This document shows, piece after piece, positions 22,167 through 32,186 of a DNA stretch of 64,000 nt. The stretch's first letter is position 1; each line of letters opens with the position of its first letter. The notes beneath the pieces were generated by a model that saw nothing but the letters and a program-made list of their open reading frames with translations, did no database searches and was not told the origin of the DNA. The DNA comes from Paraphaeosphaeria minitans (Eukaryota; Ascomycota; Dothideomycetes; Pleosporales; Didymosphaeriaceae), in assembly GCA_015832175.1 (NCBI GenBank), contig WJXW01000001.1:4588001-4652000 (forward strand). The letters are read 5' to 3'. A program made the translations under genes and the position numbers.

Positions 22167-24176
22167 TCAATTGGTGCCAGAATCACCGATGTCTGCGCTG
22201 ACCCTTTCCCGAGCCTCCTGTGCGGATGTCGTCTCTGCCAAAGGGCTGGTCTGGCCGTCTTCAGCCTTGGACAGAGCGAGTGTAGTTTCGGTATTTTTGT
22301 CGATCTTTGTGGTGCTCGGGCAAAAGGCTTCAGTCGTCACTGTCTCTTCTGGTGGGTCTGACGCTGGGGTCGGGTCGCGACGGAGGTTGATTACTGAGTC
22401 ATCGCTGACTTTGCTAGTGTCACTGCTAGCTATTTCAGTCTTTGCCGAAATATCTTCTCTAGGAGTCGCAGTCTCGTCGGTCGGCGAGGTTGCATTAGTC
22501 TCGGATGATACTTCTTCACCATTGGTCTTCATTCGTTTTGTGGGCGGCGATGGGCTTGCCGAGTGTTTGCGCTTCCGGAACGATGAGCTGGGGACGTTCG
22601 ACGAGGACAAGCTAGTGATTGCTTCCTGCGTAGCCTGCGCATCGGTGGGACGTTCTTCAGACGTAGTAGAGGACTGTCTAGAGCTTGCACTTGATCTCTT
22701 GACTATTCCCTTTCTGATCTTGGCTACCAACTTCTGCCGCAACTCTTCAAGTTTGTAAGCTCTGTCGACTTCGTTTCCACTGGACACATTGGATAGAACG
22801 GCTGTTTCCTCAGTGTGTTCGGTAGTTTCGGGGTCCAAATATGGGGTATAAGATGGTACCTTCGCGGTGCGAGCTTTTCCTGTCTTCCAGGCAGCGAGGT
22901 TGTGCCTGTCAGGGACAGTTTGAAGACTTGCATTCCAGTCTTTGGTCCACTCCACCGAAAATGATTCTTTCGTCCCCTGTCTTTTGACCAGAACGATAAG
23001 CTCGCCGTTGTCCTCGCAGGGAGCAAATGGAGGAGACTCGAAGAAAACGCCCCTTTTCTTCTGTGTATTGGTTGGTGCGTATTGGCCGTACAAGTATCCA
23101 CACTCTTTGAGGTAGTCGTCGCGGCTCTTGGTCATCTGAAGATCAAGATTATTCCGGTCACATTCTTGGGCCTGTGCGAACAGCGCCTCTCCAAGCTCTT
23201 GAGGGCAGGGTTCTTGGTCTGGAAGAGCGAGCACGTGCTTCGACTCAATCGCGGAAAGCGGACCGGGATGTCCCATTGACATTGCGAATTCTCGATCCGT
23301 GGTTGTGTACGCCAATGGGAATGGGATGACTTTCTTGAGATGCGCGGAGTACATGTTACCCCACATACCGGCAGGCTCAACTGGCATCTCGAACGTGTCC
23401 AAAACCTGTACCTCACTACGTACAGGCAAAGGTGTTCCGTGGAGTGCCTCCCAGAGCTCGGTGACATATCGCTTCTCGGCGGCATCGAAAACTGCCTTGG
23501 TCCACCCCGGAGTCGTGCCGGTGAAACGCAGTTTTCGTTCCACCGCGACACCGCTGAGCTTTAGATAGTCTGGTACAGTCATAAAGCCCTGCTCGGATGC
23601 AGCAACGTAGACTTCGCCGTCATCAAGATCAAGGTATAGGTCGACATAGTCAATAGTGATAGGGCTACCACAGCTTGGGTTTGCCGGCGGAAGTCCAAGC
23701 TGCTCGCGATTCACGCCAGCTTTGGCCATAGAGATGGCGCGGTAGTAGTATTTCAATGCGTTTGAGTCAAACTTCTCCGTTTGTAAAGCCGGACTGAAGC
23801 TGTGATCGATGTTGGTTGACCATAGAACCGGGATCCTAACCTCGCTGTATGGGATGTATAGCTTCGGCTTATCTTCCTGCTGTTCAGCTTCGAATTCTTC
23901 GATCTGCCTTTGTTGAAGGACAGGAGCGAGTTCGTGCTGATGGAGAGATCCCAACACCTGCTGCGTTGTCTGTGGGACAAGGTGTTGAGGTAGCTGGCTG
24001 AGCTGCTGAGAAATTTGCTCACGATTGTGCGGTTTTTGCGTCATTGTTCTGCCACCGCGGTTGTTTTGATGTTTGGAAGCATGACTATGGCTAGACGTGA
24101 CCGGTGGGTTCTGTCGCGACCTTTTAACGTTACGTTCATCGGCGTCGTATTGAGCTTTGCGCTTCGTGCACACCAT
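22167..24176 (-). CDS. Hypothetical protein, 669 aa, disordered ends
   Basis: A single-exon frame starting at the ATG at 24174-24176. I do not recognise the family. The N-terminus (about 1-110) is basic then Gln-rich (QQLSQLPQHLVPQTTQQVLG). A structured-looking middle (about 110-480) has few low-complexity stretches and contains YYYRAISMAKAGVNREQLGLP, TIDYVDLYLDLDDGEVYVA and KKVIPFPLAYTTTDREFAMS. The last 180 residues are Ser/Thr/Glu-rich with basic patches such as FRKRKHSASPSPPTKRMK that could act as nuclear localisation signals. Codon-position pattern and length argue for a real gene. Its start faces that of the next gene across 522 bp, so co-regulation is possible. Confidence 0.75.
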   Translation of the reverse strand: MVCTKRKAQYDADERNVKRSRQNPPVTSSHSHASKHQNNRGGRTMTQKPHNREQISQQLSQLPQHLVPQTTQQVLGSLHQHELAPVLQQRQIEEFEAEQQEDKPKLYIPYSEVRIPVLWSTNIDHSFSPALQTEKFDSNALKYYYRAISMAKAGVNREQLGLPPANPSCGSPITIDYVDLYLDLDDGEVYVAASEQGFMTVPDYLKLSGVAVERKLRFTGTTPGWTKAVFDAAEKRYVTELWEALHGTPLPVRSEVQVLDTFEMPVEPAGMWGNMYSAHLKKVIPFPLAYTTTDREFAMSMGHPGPLSAIESKHVLALPDQEPCPQELGEALFAQAQECDRNNLDLQMTKSRDDYLKECGYLYGQYAPTNTQKKRGVFFESPPFAPCEDNGELIVLVKRQGTKESFSVEWTKDWNASLQTVPDRHNLAAWKTGKARTAKVPSYTPYLDPETTEHTEETAVLSNVSSGNEVDRAYKLEELRQKLVAKIRKGIVKRSSASSRQSSTTSEERPTDAQATQEAITSLSSSNVPSSSFRKRKHSASPSPPTKRMKTNGEEVSSETNATSPTDETATPREDISAKTEIASSDTSKVSDDSVINLRRDPTPASDPPEETVTTEAFCPSTTKIDKNTETTLALSKAEDGQTSPLAETTSAQEARERVSADIGDSGTN

Positions 24177-24698
24177 ATTGGCTAGGGTAGGCGGATGCGA
24201 TCAATTGGTGTGGGCAATGTGTTCGAATGTTGCTGGGGCGAAGGTTTCGAGATTGTATACACCGAAGGTAGGTGCCTCGTGTTTCCGAAATCAGAAAGCT
24301 GAGAACACACTGAAGTAGAAAGATAGTGTGAGAATCTGGGAGAAGGAGAGCAAACAGGCGAGATATATAAGGAAATTTGATTGCGGAGAGGAACGGGCCT
24401 CCGTATTGTTCTTGGCCACTGACACAGGACAGTACTCCCATTCACCGCTCGCCGCTCACTTATTGCCGCGCCTTGCACAATAGCAGCGACTCCACCCTAT
24501 GTCTCTTTTTTCTAAACTGTCAAACACCGGGTTTTGCAAAGAAGCTTTGGGTCCAAGAACTGGCGTCACATGACCGTCCCTGCTTGTTGTTCTGCGCGTC
24601 CCGTGGGTATAAAAACCACTCACCTTGACTTTGATCAAACTAGAACACCCTCACGAATTTACGTCCCCGCACGCTGCCTCTTGTGGCCATACTCCACC
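24177..24698. promoter_or_regulatory. Bidirectional promoter between two unrecognised genes
   Basis: The region separates two divergent start codons. A TATAAAA box at 24,608-24,614 lies about 85 bp before the plus-strand ATG. A TATATA element near 24,363-24,369 could serve the minus-strand gene, about 190 bp from its ATG. Confidence 0.6.
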
Positions 24699-25658
24699 AT
24701 GGATTTCTCTCACATCGACCGGGAAACCCGACTACAATTGCTCGGCGGCACCACCATCACGCTCGTTCTCCACTATAGCGGCAGCACACCACATTACGCC
24801 CAGCAGATTTCGGCTGCACAGAACAATGTTAACCCGTATGTATACGAGAAGCTGGGCGAACAGGCCGGGAACGCAGGTCGTGCTTTCTCTTCAATCCGTG
24901 TTGAGGTACCAGAGAAGGCACTGGCGGCCGCTTCACAAGATTTCGCAGGCTTGGTCCCCCACGTAGTCTATAAGCGCGAGTGCGAGCCCGAAACATACTA
25001 CCAACAGCTCTACCTAGGTCAGATCTTGCCCGGGTATGCAATGCATGTGTTAACATGGTATTGCTGCGCACTTCGAGACGGGTTGTCGGGAGACTTCCTG
25101 CCCGAGATTGACCAAACACGAAGCGGGTTTTTGGCCAAAGTTCTCATGGTCGAGGGCCGCACACGGTCAGCCACGAGCGGCTCCCCATCGTCCACGGAGC
25201 TGGTTTCATCACAAGGTTTCCTGCTGAGAGAGCCGTCTGTACAAGAATGCGACAAGTTCTTCTGGCTATACAGCTACATGACGATGCGCAAGCTTGGGAT
25301 GCACTGTTTTGCCAACTCTCTTGGCGACTCCATCCTCGGAATCCTGGTCGAGAAGTACCAGCTTGTGGATGAAATGTGGATTCTGGACTTTGTTCTTGAG
25401 AACCTAACTGAAGGTGATCCCTTGTTCCGCTTGGTTGCCGACCGATATGTAGTACTCGAAAACATGGGACAATCGTCGCTGTCCCTCGAACAATGGGATG
25501 TGATAACCCACACCTATCCTCACTTCGGCCATCTCGTGACGAACCGTCAAGCAGCTCTACGCGAAATGAGCGAGCTGGGCAAAGCTATGGAGATGGCAGT
25601 GATACATACAGAGGGGAATACAATTCAGGGTTGCAACGGCGGTGAACTGGAACTCTGA
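24699..25658 (+). CDS. Hypothetical protein with BTB-like C-terminal features
   Basis: A single exon of 319 aa from ATG 24,699, preceded by CACC and a TATA box. I do not recognise it firmly. The middle stretch FFWLYSYMTMRKLGMHCFANSLGDSILGIL resembles the post-BTB segment of fungal BTB/POZ proteins, where an LY...A.KLGM..L.N pattern is followed by an amphipathic helix. ILDFVLENLTEGDPLFRLVADRYV matches the usual downstream part. The N-terminal segment does not show a clear canonical BTB core. The family call is inference; function is unknown. Fungal BTB proteins of this size are numerous and mostly uncharacterised. Confidence 0.7.
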   Translation: MDFSHIDRETRLQLLGGTTITLVLHYSGSTPHYAQQISAAQNNVNPYVYEKLGEQAGNAGRAFSSIRVEVPEKALAAASQDFAGLVPHVVYKRECEPETYYQQLYLGQILPGYAMHVLTWYCCALRDGLSGDFLPEIDQTRSGFLAKVLMVEGRTRSATSGSPSSTELVSSQGFLLREPSVQECDKFFWLYSYMTMRKLGMHCFANSLGDSILGILVEKYQLVDEMWILDFVLENLTEGDPLFRLVADRYVVLENMGQSSLSLEQWDVITHTYPHFGHLVTNRQAALREMSELGKAMEMAVIHTEGNTIQGCNGGELEL

Positions 25659-26269
25659 CACATAAGACCACTATACGTTCGAAGGCCGTTTGCACGCCTA
25701 GCGTTCGTCGGTGAACGCGATTGCAGTACAGCATCTCAGGTTCCCCACCGTACCACAACTAGACCTGTTGTCTGCCTGCTTGGCGTGATCGTTTTTCTAT
25801 TCACACGTTTTTACCCTACTGCAGTGGATTTGCTTGCCTTGTTTCTAAGCTGGAGGAAATGGCTTTCTCTCATCGAAGCCATGCGCCGATATTTTTAGAC
25901 GCCGGGGCTGTGATGATATCGCAGAGCGAAGTGATCCAAAGTATGTAAAAATGCTGCAATCAGCGGCTGGCTAAGCGCAGATGGCACAAGCATCAATTCT
26001 TGCAGCCTCTACTGTTGCCGTGGGCATTGTCCGATGAGTTTGAAAAATTCTGTAGGTGGTCTAAAACTTTCAATTGGTCTAAGTCGTGAGGAGCCCTACC
26101 ACCATTCACTACATCATGAAGCGAAGTGACGTGGTTGCCTATCCTAGCTCAAAACATGAGTAAATACGCGCGGTCCTGTTTCCTGACGTCGGGTGCTGCT
26201 TCCCTTATCGCCACCCCGCTCGCTCTTTTCACGCACGCTCGTTTGACTATTTCCTCCGACACGCCCAAC
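25659..26269. other. Intergenic, nothing recognised
   Basis: About 610 bp between two plus-strand genes. An in-frame ATG at about 26,156 lies upstream of the secreted protein, but the signal peptide begins at 26,270, so this stretch is taken as promoter and 5' leader. Confidence 0.5.
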
Positions 26270-27837
26270 ATGAAGCTGTCCTGCGTTGCAATTATTGTAG
26301 CGCTTGCTTCCGTCGCTGAGGTCACAGCAGCAGCAGTGTCAACGACAACATCAACTCCGACTCTCACGCGCCGCCTCGAGGGCTATGGGCGATACGTACC
26401 GTTCTGGCGCCCTCGCAGCCGCCGACGCGCGCTCTCGCTCGTCACGCCTGTTCCGACAGCAGTCGCTATCAAACGTGACGAGCCTACCCCAGTACTTCCG
26501 CCCGTAGCTGACCTATGGGAAATCGTCGAACCATTTCCCCTGGATATCGAGATTGATCCAGCCGGCTCTTTGCCAACCGCAACTGGGACTTCCGGACTCT
26601 CGCCGAGCGGACTACCGAGCTCAGCGAGTGACTCGATATGGGAAGATGCAGCGAGCCATGGCTGCCGACTCGTCGATGCCATGCGTGTGTCCGACTATGA
26701 AGCAGGCCAGCTTTACAGTCCCTCGAAAACATCTGCCCAGAGCTCGCTGATGAATTACGAAGACTTCACAGGCTGGGGCTGGAACGCGAATGAGGTCAAT
26801 GGCGATAACTTCACTGATTTCGATGGTGGCCAGAAGCAGCCAGATCCTGGCTGGGGGATCGGAAATGCTCTTATGGATCTGGGAGTCTCAGACAAGATCA
26901 AGGCTCAAGGCGGCAAGAATATTGTACTTGACGCTGTCCACGGGAAGAGACCTTTCACTCAGGACTACACCAAGGACGGTAAGACTTATCGGGTAAGGAC
27001 CAAAAACATGCGCGGATGAGAGCCTGACTATCCCGCGGTTATTCGTTGCTCATTCCGGTCTGGCTGACCTGCGTTCCAGGTAACCGGCGCAGATTTTAAG
27101 ATCGGTGTCAACACTGACGATGGAGGTGAGTCATTTTCGTTCTTGCTATCGCCATTTAGGCTTATTGAACAACAGTTCTGATGGCCGTGGATCGGATCTC
27201 CACCGCCAGCGCGGCACAGAAACGAAACCCTCCAGTCTCGGACGATCAATTCCCGGAAGTACAGACTTTCTCAGACATCGGCTACTTGAACTACAAGCAC
27301 ATGCTTGGAAAAGACCCAACGAGCTTCAAGTACATGATGTCCTTGATGATCACGAATGAGGAAACTGCAAGCATCATTGCTCGGGCCTTGGGTAGTAAGG
27401 ATCTGGGTCCATGGCCGGGCACATCCTTCAATTGGCGTTCGAAAGATTTCAAAGCGCTCTTAGGTGTGTTCTTTTGCAGTGCCGAATGCGCATGATTGTC
27501 GTGAGCTAGCTTCTCATTCTGCATAGGATCACCCAACGGTATGGGTTTCGGTTATCTCCTTGTGCAACACAAGTACCAGCTTGGGAAGATGTTCATCAAG
27601 CAAGTTCAAGTCTTCCACGGCGACACCTGGCACCACCTGCCCAACATGGTCTTTACTCTAGAAGAACAGAGTGGTACGGAGCCACCGCCAAAGCCTTCAG
27701 GTTCACCTCCTCAAATGGAAGAGCCGATGATGACTGGTGTGCCGAGCATGCTGCGACGCGGAGCAGCAGAGCCAGAAGTACACATCCAGGGACCGAAGAA
27801 CTTCCTTAGGGCTCACATAAAGCACATAGAACTGTGA
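26270..27837 (+). CDS. Secreted protein of unknown function
   Basis: Four exons, 26270-26992, 27080-27125, 27176-27463 and 27527-27837, give 455 aa with all phases matching. The start was chosen because MKLSCVAIIVALASVAEVTAAA is a clear signal peptide; the open frame extends upstream but would bury it. After the leader come Ser/Thr-rich sequence and basic motifs (RRR, and KR at about residue 72) that look like Kex2 processing sites, then a Pro/Ser linker. The main part (about 130-455) appears folded, with LMNYEDFTGWGWNANEVNGD, FKIGVNTDDGVLMAVDR, MITNEETASIIARALGS and GSPNGMGFGYLLVQHKY. I recognise no catalytic motif. The second exon is only 46 nt. Likely extracellular or cell-wall; an effector role cannot be judged from sequence. 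Confidence 0.78.
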
Positions 27838-28229
27838 GTTGTGAGTGAGAGGGATGTAAAGCCGCAGGCTTTCGCGCATGACAACCACGCTGGGGGTTCA
27901 TGGACGATTCGCATGGACTTGTCAGTCAGGCCTGATACTCGGCATCGGAACATGACAATGATAATTGATTGAGCTTGCGTGAAGGGTTCTGCTTGCTGTG
28001 GGAGAGATGCATGAGCGTGACGTCATATGGGCACGCGACAGCGATTGGGCTGCGCTACGCCACGAAAGCAAAGAGATGTGCAGTGTGGCCCCCGAAACCT
28101 GCACAAGCTACCTACTTGGAGAGACAACATGTGAGCTGTTTACCATGCCTTTAACCATGGCTTTCCTGCGGCTTTCTCGTAACTGCTCAACACAAACCTT
28201 AACTGAACGTCCTGTCTGCATTCACCATC
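27838..28229. other. Intergenic, nothing recognised
   Basis: About 390 bp between the secreted-protein gene and the membrane-protein gene, both on the plus strand. It should hold the terminator of the first and the promoter of the second. Confidence 0.45.
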
Positions 28230-29144
28230 ATGGCTGATGCTCCGCTCCTCGGGAGAGGTAACGACCCATCACGATCAACAGGTAGCAGGATCAAGAATGC
28301 GCGCAATGTAGATACTAATGTAACGTTTTATCCCATCTTCCGTGTGCGCAGCGCGGTACTTTCAGGTTTAATAATCGCCGTAGACAAGCATCATTCGCTC
28401 AATTTTCAAGATCTTCAGCGGCGGGCTCATCGCCCCAGCCGACACCACATATGCCACCATCATGATCCTACTCAACAGCACAGATGCGGAGGAGCAAGAC
28501 AATCTCACAACGCAATGGCGCGACCACAAGCTCAACGAGCTGAGCTTCATCGGTGTCGTGGTACGCGCTTCTCCTCTCTTTCCGACTGTTTGCAGGACTA
28601 AACAAAGTAGAGTCCCCTCGTAGCGGTGTGTCTCGTGAGCACTGGCGCCTGGGACGAGATCAGCGGCAAGGGCTGGTACATACGCGCCATCTGGTACTCT
28701 GGCATCATTTTCGCGCTGTTCTCCGTCCTTACGGCCACACAGCAGACGCTGCGCCTGCACCGCCTCTCCGCGCACAGAGATGGCCTGCATTTCCTCCGCT
28801 TATGTCTCGTGCGCGACCGTAAGCCGCTTGATAGTGAAGAAGGTGAGGCCAAGCTCGTGCCAAAGCCGTTCCAGATTTGGAGCTGGCAGAGCAGCATGAT
28901 GTTCCTTATGATGGCGGTGGGTTGCTTGCTTGTAGGTATGTTGGTGCTGGTGTGGAGTGCAGTGATCAAGGAGACGAAGAATGTGGAGTATGACGAGAAT
29001 TTCAAGGCAAGTGTCTGAGCGATGGTGTGGGAATTTTACTGATGAGAGTAGCTTGCGATAACATTTACGACGGTGCTTGCTGCGACTGTGGTGTACTTCA
29101 CTGCGACGCAAGTCAGTCTCATGGTTGGAGTGAGCGTGGAGTGA
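28230..29144 (+). CDS. Small integral membrane protein, unknown family
   Basis: Well-supported exons are 28384-28560, 28611-29006 and 29052-29144. The first exon (about 28230-28307) is a guess, because its donor (GTAGAT) and the acceptor before 28,384 are weak. Spliced, the protein is about 247 aa. Membrane-like segments are AIWYSGIIFALFSVLTATQQTL, MMFLMMAVGCLLVGMLVLVWSAVI and, after the last splice, LAITFTTVLAATVVYFTA. The last intron (29,007-29,051) starts with GCAAGT, a GC-AG intron; without it the frame ends early and the final membrane segment is lost. Residues between membrane segments are charged. I recall similar unnamed proteins in ascomycetes but no function. Confidence 0.6.
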
Positions 29145-30860
29145 GCGTAGACTGAGAGCAACTCGAAAGAACGGCGCTAAGGTGCTACCCTGGTAGGGCC
29201 ATGCAGGCTATGCTAGGCTTTCACGAAGTCACATTATCACCGTGACTCACACAATTCTGGCGACGTCTGGGCTATGCGAGGGAAGAGCAGGACCACCTTG
29301 CTGGCGTTTGGAACAGCAGATGCAGAGCAGAACGAATCAGGTGCGCAGATTCCTATGACGGAAAAACACTATGGATATAGAGAGGTATCAGTGTGTTGAT
29401 GGTCTGCCTTTTACCAAATGAAACATTTCTGGATCCACACGTTGAGACGAAATTGGTGTAGTGAATGTAAGATAGAAGCCGACGAGTTTGTGACGACGCT
29501 GTGCCGGCCTGAAGCATGGCCAGAGTTCTCATCACTTACTGAAATCTATGGCCAGCCGCTGTCCGTCGGTGTCGTCCGCGTCTGGATCGAGGGAGACGAC
29601 CCTCCAAGGTCGGCGAATACGACGAAAATTCCATCAGCCTTCTCATTGACATGAGAGGATAACAACTCCTGCATTAAGGTCACTATGTCGTTCGCTTGCC
29701 TACCAAGATCGGCCTACAAGTCGCACAGGACATCTTCCATTGGGTGAATAACGCTCTCTCTCACAACCAACATTTGGACAGCACCCGCCAGTCCCTCTGA
29801 TTTCTTCCGTGAACGCCCCCCAGTACTGACTCAACCTCATCAGAAACTTCCACAGGTCGTTGCAGTACATTGGAACGCGCACGGATGTCCAGTTCCTTCG
29901 ACGTCGCTAGTCACTTCTTCTCGGCCTTCAAACTAGACTGGCGCACTAGGTATACCTAGGGCACGGTTAAGCATCTGTGCGAGTGGGTCCAGACTCCAGA
30001 GGGCACGCCGCATTATCGACGGCAGCGGGCGAGATGTGCTCAGCGATCGGATCCTGTAGTCCAGAGTATTGTGCTTGCTTTTGTGTACGGGCCACGGCCT
30101 CCACAACATGACCCCCCGACTTACAAATGGAGGTATGAGCGTTGAATAGCGGGGGCCGGCCGAACACGCCTGCAACGAATCCCACCTCTACCTACAACCT
30201 ATATAGAAGGTGTTCCACAAGCGTGGCACCTAAATGGTTTAGATTCCACCTATTATCTGACACCTTCACTAAGCACCTTGCTGTGTCATTTCCCGCAACC
30301 GCCTCCGCAGTCACTCCGCAGTCACTCCGCAGTCACCTCCGAAACCACCGGCCGACAACATCCTACCTGAACTATCCTTCAATACCCCATCACCGGATGC
30401 GTCATACCGTAAAGTTTTTCTATCACCCGTTGGGCTACTTTGCATCCTACACCAATCACACAAGCTATATATCGCCCTCAGGATTTGCTAGCGTTTTGAT
30501 TCGATCGCCTAGCCTTAGCTCGGTCAGCGATAGCAAACCTCCCCCTTTTTGGTAACGACCCTCGCCCCGTACACGCTGCACACGCGAGCTGCGAGAATAA
30601 CGCAGCCAATCAGTAGCACAGCATTACTGCCCCACGTTCCGGATGCAGCATGTCCACGCGCGAAGTGTAGAACTTGCGTCTTCGCAGATCCAGGAACACG
30701 GGGTAATCGTCGGATGTTTAAAAGCTTGGTGGTGTATAAAGTAGAGGATGGCACACCGTGGGGAGTCAACGTACACGCTCTGCCACCTGGACCTGCATCC
30801 CACCCTTCGAACACCATAGAGTAGAGAACAAGAGATACCTACAGGCGACAGCAATTCATC
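29145..30860. other. Gene-poor stretch, 1.7 kb
   Basis: No intact gene is supported. Two minus-strand patches around 29,560-29,690 and 29,700-29,900 look weakly protein-like but lie in different frames with stops between. A 12-bp unit (ACTCCGCAGTC) is repeated about three times at 30,305-30,340. A TATAAAG at 30,735-30,741 lies 120 bp before the next gene. Confidence 0.5.
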
Positions 30861-31823
30861 ATGTCTGGCGCAGAATATCCCAAGGAGGCGGTGAACAAGT
30901 TTGGACGTCTGCCAAAGCGAGGTACGGCACCCATCCATCCATCCATTCATTCAGCCAGCTCCATGCTACCTACCAAGCACACGCACTGACAGGATAACGT
31001 CCAGGCACGTACGACTACAAAACCGTATACAGCATCATCGACGAAAGCCCCATCCTGCACGTCTCCTTCAACGACCCCGAGCATGACTTCCCCGTCGTCC
31101 TGCCCATGCTGGGCTGCACCATCAACTTCGAGGACCCCGAGGCCGAAGAGCGCGACATCTACATCCACGGGTACGCCCACGTGAAAGCTTCTAGAGAAAC
31201 CCCCCCCCATCTGACCATCCACCAGCTACGTGAGCGGCCGCCTGTTCCGCCAAAGCAAAGAAAACGGCGACGAAGGTCTCCCCGTCACAGTCGCAGCCTC
31301 GTACGTTCCCCTCCCGCTCCCCTTGTATTCCCCACGCTGACCCTCCCACCCCAGCCTAATGGACGGCCTCGTCCTCGCCCTCGCCCCCTTCCACAACTCC
31401 TGCAACTACCGCTCCAGCATCGCCTACGGCCACGCCACCCTCGTCGCCGACCCCGCCGAGCGCCTCCACGCCATGACCCTCATCACGGACTCGCTGCTCC
31501 CCAAGCGATGGGAGAACTCGCGCGCGACGCCCACATCCGCCGAGCTCGCTTCGACGTCCATCCTGCGCGTGCGCATCGCGAGCGCGAGCGCCAAAGTGCG
31601 CACCGGCGGGCCCAGCGAGGACCGCAAGGACCTCAAGGACGAGGCGCTCAAGGCGCGCGTGTGGACGGGCGTCGTGCCGTACTGGTCGACGTGGGGGGAG
31701 ATGGTGGCGGGCAAGGAGAACGGAGCGGGGGCTGTGGACGGGGAGATTGAGAAGTGGCGGCTGGCGGAGAACGAGAAGGCTAAGAAGGTGGCGTATGCCG
31801 CTATCGAGGAGGGGAGTTCGTAG
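30861..31823 (+). CDS. FMN-binding pyridoxamine-5'-phosphate-oxidase-like protein
   Basis: Four exons, 30861-30921, 31005-31170, 31226-31300 and 31355-31823, splice in frame to 256 aa. The fold pattern of the flavin-nucleotide-binding PNPOx-like family is visible: KFGRLPKRGTYDYKTVYSII at the start, ILHVSFNDPEHDFPVVLPML, DIYIHGYVSGRLF across the second splice, and LVLALAPFHNSCNYRS. In that family the His/Asn-Tyr-Arg-Ser region lies at the split barrel. The C-terminal 90 residues carry WSTWGEMVAG and a charged helix. The reaction is unknown. Splice sites inside the conserved block support the model strongly. The codons of the last exon are very GC-rich at third positions. Confidence 0.87.
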
Positions 31824-32186
31824 GGTTAGGGACGGCGACGGCGCGACGGGTTTGGGTTGATCCTTTTGGTCACAAACGCAATATATCTCGCGGAGACGGA
31901 CGGGCTCCGGCACAGCATATACACAGCATATACACAGCATACTTTCAATCAAAGAAGACTTGCACATGATGCATGCTCTCAACATCCACCATGAATTTCC
32001 ACCCTCCCTACCAACCTACGTGCTAAATACCATATACCCAAAGCCACAGCGGGCCCACAAACGCCGGGCATGTCGAACAGCCATCCACCCAAGAGCCAAT
32101 CCGACCTGAACCGTGTCGAAAACGCCACCCATGCAGAGAAGAATATAAAAACATATATACCAGTGCCACCCTCGCCATGCTCAACC
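31824..32186. other. Convergent intergenic region
   Basis: This lies between the stop codons of the PNPOx-like gene (+) and the GID4-like gene (-). An 11-bp unit CACAGCATATA is repeated about three times at 31,912-31,942. No further gene is seen. Confidence 0.55.
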
